This document shows positions 1-5,758 of a DNA stretch of 6,516 nucleotides, piece after piece. Origin of the DNA: Avoscillospira sp945864925 (lineage in GTDB: Bacteria; Bacillota; Clostridia; Oscillospirales; Oscillospiraceae); assembly GCA_945830595.1 (NCBI GenBank), contig CALZZH010000134.1, positions 1-6,516 on the forward strand, written 5' to 3'. The notes under the pieces are model-generated. The model searched no databases. It saw nothing but the letters and a program-made list of their open reading frames with translations, and had not been told where the DNA came from. Each line of letters starts with the position of its first letter. Position 1 is the stretch's first letter. Position numbers and translations under genes: made by a program.

Positions 1-43
1 TTCCTCTACGTCTCGTGGGCTCGGAGATGTGTATAAGAGACAG
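1..43 (+). other. Illumina Nextera i7 adapter remnant (not genomic)
   Basis: Bases 10..24 read GTCTCGTGGGCTCGG and 25..43 read AGATGTGTATAAGAGACAG, the Nextera read-2 adapter and the Tn5 mosaic end. The eight bases before them, TCCTCTAC, fit an i7 index (N712 as I recall), and base 1 is the last base of the P7 segment. The stretch is the reverse complement of the right contig end. It is library adapter carried into the assembly, so genomic sequence starts at 44. The translation of this stretch (GSEMCIRDR) is not biological. Confidence 0.98.
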
Positions 44-44
44 G

Positions 45-239
45 TATGGCGGCCTGAACCACTATACGGCGCTGCTGGAAAACGGCGAAGTGGTTTCCTG
101 GGGCGACGATACCCACGGCCAGGCGACGGTTCCGGACTCGGTCCATGACGCGGATGTGGAAACCGTCTTTGCCGGCTTCTACCAGAACTACGCCATCACC
201 ACCGACGGCCGGCTGGAAACCTGGGGCCTCAAGGGTTAT
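45..239 (+). other. RCC1-like repeat segment inside the permease gene
   Basis: About 65 codons encode one full and one partial copy of an RCC1-like unit. The first has G-x2-H-x2-ALLENGEVVSWG-x4-GQATVP; the second has AITTDGRLETWG and then joins the permease motif GTDNFGRD directly. The pattern (small/aromatic, A-L/I, x2, D/N-G-x-V/L, x2, WG, then GQ and P) is that of RCC1 beta-propeller blades. A full propeller would need about seven blades, so most of the domain, if complete, lies left of the contig. The reading frame and base composition continue unchanged into the permease, which argues against an assembly join but does not exclude one. Confidence 0.75.
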
Positions 240-932
240 CTCTGCGGCACCGACAACTTTGGCCGCGACATCCTGACCCGGATTGTCAACGGCGGCCGCG
301 TCACCATGACGGTCGGCGCAGTGTCTGTTATTATCTCCCTGGTGATCGGCGTCATTATGGGCGGCTTGGCCGGATATTTTGGCGGCTGGGTGGACATGCT
401 GGTCATGCGTGCCGCAGAGATCATCGGCGGCCTGCCGTTCCTGCCCTTTGCCCTGATCCTGTCGGCCATCATCGGCACGGCCATCTCTGTGGAACAGAGA
501 ATGTATCTGATCATGGTGGTTCTGGGCGTTTTGAGTTGGCCCGGCACCTGCCGTCTGGTCCGTGCCCAGATCCTGAGCCAGAGAGAGCAGGAGTTCGTCA
601 CGGCAGCCAAGGCCATGGGTGTGCGGGAAGGCGCCATTGTGTTCCGCCACATCCTGCCCAACGTCCTGTCCCTGATTTTGGTGACGGCCACCCTGGACTT
701 TGCCACCTGCATGCTGACCGAGTCCTCCCTGTCCTACCTGGGCTTCGGCATTTCGCCTCCCACGCCCACCTGGGGCAATATGCTCACCGGCGCCAACAAC
801 TCCGTGGTCATCCAGCAGTACTGGTGGCGCTGGGTATTCCCCGCTGCGGTCTTTGCAATCTGCACCATCTGCATCAACCTGGTGGGCGACGCCCTGCGTG
901 ACGCCTTCGATCCCAAGTCTGCGGAACGCTAA
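45..932 (+). CDS. oppC: OppC/DppC-type peptide ABC transporter permease with RCC1-like segment, 5'-truncated
   Basis: This is the inner permease subunit of an oligopeptide/dipeptide ABC importer, which forms the membrane channel with an OppB-type partner. The genomic part has 295 residues and no start codon; the frame runs into adapter at the left edge. Residues 1..64 are not permease: they look like RCC1 repeats (ALLENGEVVSWG, then GQATVP, then a second AITTDGRLETWG). The permease core follows: GTDNFGRD at 68..75, the family hallmark after TM1; hydrophobic segments near 88..112, 121..145, 153..172, 206..228 and 262..282; the EAA coupling loop EFVTAAKAMG...HILPN at 183..206, which docks on the ATPases; and the usual C-terminal RDAFDP. 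TM1 is not present, so the RCC1-like part must lie between TM1 and TM2, on the outer face. The stop codon overlaps the ribosome binding site of the next gene. Opp versus Dpp substrate preference cannot be decided here. Confidence 0.93.
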   Translation, partial: YGGLNHYTALLENGEVVSWGDDTHGQATVPDSVHDADVETVFAGFYQNYAITTDGRLETWGLKGYLCGTDNFGRDILTRIVNGGRVTMTVGAVSVIISLVIGVIMGGLAGYFGGWVDMLVMRAAEIIGGLPFLPFALILSAIIGTAISVEQRMYLIMVVLGVLSWPGTCRLVRAQILSQREQEFVTAAKAMGVREGAIVFRHILPNVLSLILVTATLDFATCMLTESSLSYLGFGISPPTPTWGNMLTGANNSVVIQQYWWRWVFPAAVFAICTICINLVGDALRDAFDPKSAER

Positions 933-937
933 GGAGG
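931..937 (+). promoter_or_regulatory. Ribosome binding site of oppD
   Basis: AAGGAGG, a perfect Shine-Dalgarno core, lies nine bases before the ATG at 947. Its first two bases are the last two of the upstream TAA stop, so termination and re-initiation are likely coupled. It fixes the start of the ATPase gene. Confidence 0.92.
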
Positions 938-946
938 TTTGAAGAT

Positions 947-1933
947 ATGGCACTTTTGGAACTGAAAAACTTAAAAACCTTCTTTACCACCAAGCGCGGT
1001 CTGGTCAAGGCTGTCAATGACGTCAGCTATTCCGTGGACGCCGGCAAGGTTCTGGGCGTCGTGGGCGAATCCGGCTCCGGCAAGTCCGTCTCCGCCATGA
1101 GCGTCCTGCAGCTGCTGGACAACAACGGCTTTATTGAGAGCGGCGAGATCTGGTTTGACGGCCAGGAACTGACCCATATGACCCGCAACGAGATGTACAA
1201 GATCCGCGGCAACGCCATCTCCGTCATCTTCCAGGAGCCTATGACCAGCCTGAACCCCGTCTTTACCGTCAGCCGCCAGCTCAGCGAGCCTCTGATGATC
1301 CATCAGGGCATGTCCAAGAAGGAAGCGGCCAAGAAGGCAGTGGAGCTGCTGGCCGATGTCAAGATCCCCAACCCCGAGGTTGTGGCGGCCCAGTATCCCC
1401 ACCAGCTGTCCGGCGGTATGCGCCAGCGTGTCATGATCGCCATGGCCCTGGCCTGCAAGCCCAAGCTGCTGATCGCCGATGAGCCCACCACGGCTCTGGA
1501 TGTGACCATCCAGGCGCAGATTCTGAAGCTCATGAACGAGCTGAAGGACAAAAATGGCACCGCTGTCCTGTTCATTACCCATGACCTGGGTGTTATCAAC
1601 CAGATGGCGGACGACGTGGCTGTCATGTACTGCGGCCAGGTGGTGGAGCTGGCGCCGGCCGGCACCATCTTCCACGGCGGCGATTTCTCCCATCCCTACA
1701 CTGAGGGCCTGATGCTCTCCGTGCCGCGGCTGGATACACCTACCAACACCCGTCTGGAGGCCATTCCCGGCGCTGTGCCCCATCCGCTGGATCTGCCCCA
1801 GGGCTGCAAGTTCGCACCCCGCTGCAAATATGCCACGGAGCGCTGCCGCCAGGAGGAGCCGGAGCTGGTGCATGTCAGCGAGACGCAGCAGATTCGCTGC
1901 TTCTATCCCAATAAGGAGGCGCGCCATGGCTAA
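947..1933 (+). CDS. oppD: Oligopeptide/dipeptide ABC transporter ATP-binding protein (OppD/DppD)
   Basis: One of the two cytoplasmic ATPases that power uptake of short peptides through the OppB/OppC-type channel. It has 328 residues, the usual family length. All nucleotide-binding motifs are intact: Walker A GESGSGKS at 40..47, Q-loop Q96 in FQEPMTSLNP, signature LSGGM at 154..158, Walker B LLIADE at 174..179 with catalytic Glu179, D-loop TALD, and switch His212 in FITHD. The C-terminal oligopeptide-transporter domain carries GCKFAPRC and four cysteines (287, 293, 300, 318) spaced x5, x6, x17. This cluster is conserved in the family, and an iron-sulfur cluster there is reported for mycobacterial OppABCD. 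The start at 947 is set by AAGGAGG. The gene overlaps the next by eight bases. It pairs with the OppF-type ATPase to form the hydrolysing dimer. Opp versus Dpp naming is uncertain. Confidence 0.96.
   Translation: MALLELKNLKTFFTTKRGLVKAVNDVSYSVDAGKVLGVVGESGSGKSVSAMSVLQLLDNNGFIESGEIWFDGQELTHMTRNEMYKIRGNAISVIFQEPMTSLNPVFTVSRQLSEPLMIHQGMSKKEAAKKAVELLADVKIPNPEVVAAQYPHQLSGGMRQRVMIAMALACKPKLLIADEPTTALDVTIQAQILKLMNELKDKNGTAVLFITHDLGVINQMADDVAVMYCGQVVELAPAGTIFHGGDFSHPYTEGLMLSVPRLDTPTNTRLEAIPGAVPHPLDLPQGCKFAPRCKYATERCRQEEPELVHVSETQQIRCFYPNKEARHG
1913..1919 (+). promoter_or_regulatory. Ribosome binding site deciding the oppF start
   Basis: AAGGAGG inside the last codons of oppD lies six bases before the ATG at 1926. 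The open frame extends further upstream within oppD, to an ATG at 1830, but nothing like this precedes it, and the protein beginning MANEKKEVLL matches the family N-terminus. The start is therefore 1926, giving an eight-base overlap with oppD. Confidence 0.92.
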
Positions 1934-3464
1934 TGAGAAGAAAGAGGTTCTGCTTCGAATCAGCAACCTGAAACAGTATTTTCCCATCAAGCGCGGCCGC
2001 GTGGTGAAGGCCAACGACGGCATCTCCATTGACATCTATAAGGGCGAGACCTTCGGCCTGGTCGGCGAGTCCGGCTGCGGCAAGTCCACCCTGGGCCGCA
2101 CGATCCTCCAGCTGTATCACCAGACCTATGGACGCACCATGTACTATGGCCGCTCCCTGGACGACCTGGCTCCCAAGTACATGCTGGAGACCGTCAAAAA
2201 TCTGCCCAAGCTCCGCAGCCAGTGGAAAGAACTGGAAGTCAAGCGGGATAAGCTGGAGGCGGAATACGCCAAGCTGTCCGAAGAGGAACAGTATGCCAAG
2301 CATGGCGAGCTGGACCAGGCCCGGAAGCTGGCGGAGGACGCCATGCTCAACATGACCAAGATCATCGGCGGTTTTGTCACTGTCAAGGATCTGGTGCCTG
2401 TGCAGGCCCTGTATGAGAAGGCCTACAACGTGGCAAAGCAGATCACCAATCTGGATGACGACCTGCAGAGCGCCCAGGTGGATTTGGACGATGAGACCTT
2501 TGCCCTGGGCAAGGGAAAGAGCTCCCAGGCCAAGGTGGACGCGGCCCAGGCCAAGGTGAAGGCCGTGGAGGACCGGATCGCAGGCCTGCGGGCAGACATG
2601 AAGAAGGTTCAGGGCGAGATTGACGTTCTGCGCCAGCCCTACGCCGCGGATCCCGAATTCCAGAAATACGAGGCGTACCGGGACGACGGCATCGACCTGG
2701 CCCGCCTGACCTACAATGAAATGCGCAAGCTTCGCCGGGATATGCAGCTGATTTTCCAGGATCCCTATTCCTCCCTGAACCCCCGTATGAGCGTGGGCCA
2801 GATCATCAGTGAGGGCATGCAGGCCCACAATATGATCAAGAAAAAGGACGAGCGGATGCAGGAAATGGTGCTGAAGGTCATGGACCAGTGCGGACTGGCG
2901 CCCTACTTCCTCCATCGTTTCCCCCATCAGTTCTCCGGCGGCCAGCGTCAGCGTATCGGCATTGCCCGCGCCCTGGCGACCCATCCCAAGTTTGTGGTCT
3001 GCGACGAGGCGGTTTCCGCTCTGGACGTGTCCATCCAGGCCCAGATCATCAACCTGCTGCAGGATCTGAAGGAACAAGAGGACCTGACCTATCTGTTCAT
3101 CACCCACGACCTCTCCGTGGTCAAGTACATCTCCGACCGCATCGGCGTCATGTATCTTGGCACCATGGTGGAGCTGGCGGACTCCCAGGAGATCTTCGAC
3201 AATCCCGTCCATCCCTACACGGAGGCCCTGCTGAACGCCATTCCCACCACCGAGGATGAGAGCCGCAAAGAGCTGCAGATTCTCGAGGGCGATATCCCCA
3301 GCCCGGTGAACCCGCCCAAGGGCTGCAAGTTCCATACCCGCTGTGCCTACTGCACGGAAATCTGCAAACAGGTGGTTCCCGAGTGGGAGGAGGTTGCGCC
3401 CAACCACTTCGTGGCCTGCCACCACAAGCTCCATCGCGTCAGCGAAAAGGAGAACCAAGGCTAA
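1926..3464 (+). CDS. oppF: Oligopeptide/dipeptide ABC transporter ATP-binding protein (OppF/DppF) with large coiled-coil insertion
   Basis: Second cytoplasmic ATPase of the peptide importer, partner of the OppD-type subunit. At 512 residues it is far longer than the usual 310 to 340. The ABC motifs are complete: Walker A GESGCGKS at 47..54, Q-loop Q278 in IFQDPYSSLNPR, signature FSGGQ at 336..340, Walker B FVVCDE at 356..361 with Glu361, D-loop SALD, and switch His394. The excess is an insertion of about 175 residues (roughly 83..256) between Walker A and the Q-loop, charged and heptad-like (KLRSQWKELEVKRDKLEAE; AKVDAAQAKVKAVEDRI). After it, MRKLRRDMQLIFQDPYSSLNPR resumes the standard sequence. 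The usual DEPVSALD is DEAVSALD here. The C-terminus has the family cysteines 467, 473, 480 and 498 plus an extra Cys476. The ATPase core should be functional; the role of the insertion is unknown. Confidence 0.95.
   Translation: MANEKKEVLLRISNLKQYFPIKRGRVVKANDGISIDIYKGETFGLVGESGCGKSTLGRTILQLYHQTYGRTMYYGRSLDDLAPKYMLETVKNLPKLRSQWKELEVKRDKLEAEYAKLSEEEQYAKHGELDQARKLAEDAMLNMTKIIGGFVTVKDLVPVQALYEKAYNVAKQITNLDDDLQSAQVDLDDETFALGKGKSSQAKVDAAQAKVKAVEDRIAGLRADMKKVQGEIDVLRQPYAADPEFQKYEAYRDDGIDLARLTYNEMRKLRRDMQLIFQDPYSSLNPRMSVGQIISEGMQAHNMIKKKDERMQEMVLKVMDQCGLAPYFLHRFPHQFSGGQRQRIGIARALATHPKFVVCDEAVSALDVSIQAQIINLLQDLKEQEDLTYLFITHDLSVVKYISDRIGVMYLGTMVELADSQEIFDNPVHPYTEALLNAIPTTEDESRKELQILEGDIPSPVNPPKGCKFHTRCAYCTEICKQVVPEWEEVAPNHFVACHHKLHRVSEKENQG
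2172..2693 (+). other. Coiled-coil-rich insertion within OppF
   Basis: Codons 83 to 256 of the ATPase have no counterpart in ordinary OppF proteins, where the strand after Walker A leads straight into the KLRR...IFQDP Q-loop. The first part (about 92..145) and a later part (about 195..235) are rich in Glu, Lys, Ala and Leu with heptad-like spacing. Between them is a less helical piece (IIGGFVTVKDLVP). Two helices separated by a middle segment could fold back as an antiparallel coiled-coil arm or a small helical domain on the beta-subdomain of the ATPase. No frameshift or stop interrupts it and codon use matches the flanks, so it appears to be translated. Confidence 0.85.
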
Positions 3465-3471
3465 AAACCTT

Positions 3472-3510
3472 CCGCCGCTGCCATGGCAGTCATGGCAGCG
3501 GCGGCATTTT
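3472..3510 (+). terminator. Rho-independent terminator (or attenuator) after oppF
   Basis: A perfect 14-base stem, CCGCCGCTGCCATG (3472..3485) and its complement (3491..3504), closes a five-base loop GCAGT and is followed by CATTTT. It begins eight bases after the oppF stop. The stem is very stable but the T-run is only four bases, so termination may be partial. The next gene starts 21 bases later, with no room for its own promoter in between. Confidence 0.8.
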
Positions 3511-3517
3511 CCCCGGG

Positions 3518-3525
3518 AAAGGAGA
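3518..3525 (+). promoter_or_regulatory. Ribosome binding site of the small membrane protein gene
   Basis: AAAGGAGA lies six bases before the ATG at 3532. It selects this start within a longer open frame that reaches back into oppF, and is the main evidence that the short gene is real. Confidence 0.8.
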
Positions 3526-3531
3526 GACAGA

Positions 3532-3759
3532 ATGCTGTTCCAGAAAAAAGTGGACCGGGCCATGGACTATGCCCATGAAACCGGCGGCCACGATCCGGAT
3601 AAGGATCAGGAGGAACGGGAAGAGGACATCCGCAAGGAAGTGGAGAAGGGGGACACCCTGGCCATGATACTTTCCGCGTTGATTGTCATTCTGCCCGTGG
3701 CAGTGGTTGTGCTGCTCCTGCTGGCACTCTTTGGCGCCCTGCCTCTGTTCCTGGACTGA
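3532..3759 (+). CDS. Small single-pass membrane protein of unknown function
   Basis: I do not recognise the family. The 75-residue product has a charged N-terminal part of about 43 residues (FQKKVDRAMDYA, then an acidic stretch DPDKDQEEREED and EVEKGD) followed by one long hydrophobic segment (about 44..70, AMILSALIVILPVAVVVLLL) and a short tail PLFLD. There is no signal peptide; it resembles a C-terminally anchored protein with its charged part probably in the cytoplasm. The start is supported by AAAGGAGA. It lies on the same strand as the peptide importer, 67 bases after oppF and just past a terminator-like hairpin, so it is probably expressed by read-through of that operon. It could be an accessory to the transporter or unrelated. 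The stop codon abuts the inverted-repeat element that follows. Confidence 0.75.
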   Translation: MLFQKKVDRAMDYAHETGGHDPDKDQEEREEDIRKEVEKGDTLAMILSALIVILPVAVVVLLLLALFGALPLFLD

Positions 3760-3915
3760 TACTAAAATCTGTTTAAAATCTTCCATTCTATCCGGTCTGA
3801 ATTGCGCCAGAATGCGTTATCTTCCTTGCTGGGCGCCAGCCCAGCTGCGTCATCTGCCTTTTCTGGCACAATTCATCCTCGGAAATCTTTTAAAGATTTC
3901 AAACAGATTTTAGTA
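3760..3915. repeat. MITE/REP-like element with 23-base terminal inverted repeats
   Basis: The arms 3760..3782 (TACTAAAATCTGTTT...) and 3893..3915 (...AAACAGATTTTAGTA) are reverse complements at 22 of 23 positions. Nested inside are a 14-base pair (3799..3812 with 3861..3874, one mismatch) and a central seven-base hairpin (GCTGGGC, loop GCCA, GCCCAGC, 3828..3845). Between these stems, 3813..3827 and 3846..3860 are direct repeats (TGCGTTATCTTCCTT and TGCGTCATCTGCCTT, 13 of 15 identical). TGA flanks both ends, a possible three-base target duplication that on the left is the stop codon of the small gene. No protein is encoded. This layout is typical of small non-autonomous mobile or palindromic repeats; copy number cannot be judged from one window. 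Confidence 0.75.
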
Positions 3916-3938
3916 TGAGAGCGCGCTTGTATTGCAGG

Positions 3939-3977
3939 AAAAGTGGACCGGAGCATACCGGTCCACTTTTTGTTTTT
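3939..3977. terminator. Bidirectional terminator between convergent genes
   Basis: AAAAGTGGACCGG (3939..3951), loop AGCATA, and CCGGTCCACTTTT (3958..3970) form a perfect 13-base hairpin. On the plus strand it is followed by a T-rich run (TGTTTTTT after the arm), a strong terminator. Read on the minus strand it lies just after the exporter stop codon, with the four T of the arm as a weaker tail. It can end transcription from both sides. Confidence 0.88.
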
Positions 3978-3979
3978 TC

Positions 3980-5758
3980 CTACACGGTTTCAAATTGAGC
4001 TTCATAGAGCTGCCGATAGAAGCCGCCGGCGGCCATGAGACTTTCGTGGGTACCCTGTTCCACCACCTGTCCGCCCCGCAGCACCAGGATGTGATTGGCG
4101 GAACGGATGGTGGAGAGGCGGTGGGCGATGACGAAGCAGGTTTTGCCCTTCATCAGCTCCCGCATGGCCGCCTGGATCTGCTGCTCGGTCTGGGTGTCCA
4201 CGTTGGAGGTGGCCTCATCCAGAATCAGCATATGGGCGTCCAGAAGCATGGCCCGGGCGATGGTCAGCAGCTGCTTCTGGCCTTTGGAGATGCTGGTGCC
4301 GTTGTCGGAGAGCACCGTCTGATAGCCCTGGGGCAGACGGGAAATGTAGGAGTGGATTCTGGCCGCCTTGGCGGCCCGGACAACCTCCTCCATGGTGGCG
4401 TCCGGTTTGCCGTAGGCGATGTTGTCGAATACCGTCCCGTGGAACAGCCAGGTGTCCTGCAGGACCATGGTATAGGCCCGGCGAAGGGAATCCCGGGTCA
4501 GGGTACGGATGTCCCGGCCATCCACGCAGACCGCGCCGCTGTCCACATCGTAGAAGCGCATCAGCAGATTGATGATGGTGGTTTTGCCGGCGCCGGTGGG
4601 ACCAACGATGGCGGTCAGGGAACCGGGCTCAGCAGTCATGGAGAAATCCTGCAGAATCGGTTTGCCGGGGAGATAGGAGAAGTCCACATGCTCCAGGGTT
4701 ACCCGGCCCTGGACGTCGCTGAGGACAGCGGCGTCTGCCCCATCCGGCGGTTCCGGCTCCGCATCGATGAGGCTGAACACCCGCTCTGCTGCGGCAAAGG
4801 CGCTCTGCAGCTCCGCGATGATGTTGGCAACCTCGTTGATGGGACCGGAGAATTTGCGGGAATACTGCACGAAGCTGGACAGATCTCCCAGCTGAATCTC
4901 GCCGCGCAAAAACAGCAATGCGCCAAACACACAGACCAGCGTCAGGGAAATGTTGTTGATAAAGGTGACTGCGGGGCCGGTGACAGTGCCGTTGGCTTCC
5001 GCGGCTGTGTAGGCGTCCACGGCCGCCTGGTTCTTTTCATCGAACTTGTGCAGAACGGCTGCCTCCTGGCCATAGGCCCGGATGGTTTTCTGCCCGGAGA
5101 GCATTTCCTCCACGAAGCCATTGAGTTCCCCCAGCTTGGCACTGCGCCGGCGGAACATGGGACGGACGCGATTGGCCAGCCAGCGGGTGAAGAACACTGT
5201 GGCCGGAACAGTGAACACGAAGATCAGCACCAGCTTCGGCGCAATGGAAAGCATCATGCCGAAGGATACAACCACGGTAATGGTGCTCTGGAGAATCTGC
5301 AGCAGGTCCGACGACATGGACTGGTTGACCGTGTCCACATCGTAGGTCACAATGCTGATCAGGTTGCCGGTCTGGTGCCGGTCATAGAAGCCCACCGGCA
5401 GGGAGGCCATTTTTTCAAACAGATCATGGCGCATCTGCCAGGAGATTCGCTTGGAAAGCCGGATCATCACGGCGTTGAGCAAATAAACCAGAATCGAGGA
5501 CAGAATATAAAAGATTGCCATCAGGGCGGCGCAGCGGAACACAGTCTCAAAATCGACCTTTCCCTGACCCAGGTCAATGGCGTTGATAGCCTGGCCGGAG
5601 AGCTTGGGACCATAGAGCGACAGCAGACTGCTGGATACGGACAGGAACAGCGCCAGAACCAGCAGCAGGCGGTTGTGTCCCATATACCGCCAGAGCCGGA
5701 GCAGCAGCGTACCCTTGGCGTACCCGCCCGGGCCGGCTTTTGGAGGTCTTCGTTCCAT
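3980..5758 (-). CDS. ABC exporter half-transporter (permease fused to ATPase), consensus-Walker B subunit of a heterodimer
   Basis: A complete 592-residue type IV ABC exporter half with the TMD-NBD layout. The membrane domain has about six hydrophobic segments (near 31..50, 74..98, 154..171, 174..192, 260..284 and 293..315) and exporter motifs such as FYDRHQTGNLISIVTYDVD and GQKTIRAYGQE. The ATPase has A-loop Tyr362, Walker A GPTGAGKT at 386..393, Q-loop Gln434, Walker B MLILDE at 510..515 with catalytic Glu515, D-loop SNVD and switch His546. Its signature is ISKGQ (490..494) instead of LSGGQ. Such signatures are typical of the TM288/BmrD-type partner, which contributes the altered signature to the degenerate site. 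The start at 5758 overlaps the upstream stop (TAATG) and has AAAGGAG upstream. The substrate is unknown; drug, lipid or peptide export are all possible. Confidence 0.95.
   Translation of the reverse strand: MERRPPKAGPGGYAKGTLLLRLWRYMGHNRLLLVLALFLSVSSSLLSLYGPKLSGQAINAIDLGQGKVDFETVFRCAALMAIFYILSSILVYLLNAVMIRLSKRISWQMRHDLFEKMASLPVGFYDRHQTGNLISIVTYDVDTVNQSMSSDLLQILQSTITVVVSFGMMLSIAPKLVLIFVFTVPATVFFTRWLANRVRPMFRRRSAKLGELNGFVEEMLSGQKTIRAYGQEAAVLHKFDEKNQAAVDAYTAAEANGTVTGPAVTFINNISLTLVCVFGALLFLRGEIQLGDLSSFVQYSRKFSGPINEVANIIAELQSAFAAAERVFSLIDAEPEPPDGADAAVLSDVQGRVTLEHVDFSYLPGKPILQDFSMTAEPGSLTAIVGPTGAGKTTIINLLMRFYDVDSGAVCVDGRDIRTLTRDSLRRAYTMVLQDTWLFHGTVFDNIAYGKPDATMEEVVRAAKAARIHSYISRLPQGYQTVLSDNGTSISKGQKQLLTIARAMLLDAHMLILDEATSNVDTQTEQQIQAAMRELMKGKTCFVIAHRLSTIRSANHILVLRGGQVVEQGTHESLMAAGGFYRQLYEAQFETV

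Noticed and set aside
6..953. Minus-strand open frame across the permease
   Set aside because: Antisense to the permease, and its C-terminus is translated adapter.
1830..1925. Upstream extension of oppF to an earlier ATG
   Set aside because: The extra 32 codons overlap oppD, encode Arg/Ser-rich non-family sequence, and the only good ribosome binding site points to 1926.
971..2035. Minus-strand open frame across oppD
   Set aside because: Same reasoning: antisense to a fully supported ATPase gene, no recognisable domain.
3440..3531. Promoter for the small membrane protein gene
   Set aside because: No convincing -35/-10 pair seen at the end of oppF or after the hairpin; AT-rich bases around 3462..3467 are too short to support a call.
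1875..3563. Long minus-strand open frame across oppF
   Set aside because: Antisense to a gene with all ABC ATPase motifs, with low-complexity Leu/Gly/His-rich translation; a shadow frame.
3683..3913. 76-codon open frame overlapping the small membrane gene and the repeat element
   Set aside because: No ribosome binding site, mostly inside the inverted-repeat element and out of frame with the better-supported small gene.
3760..3915. CRISPR array or riboswitch
   Set aside because: Only one pair of imperfect 15-base direct repeats, no spacer periodicity, and the element lies downstream of a gene and convergent to the next, with no coding region to regulate in cis.
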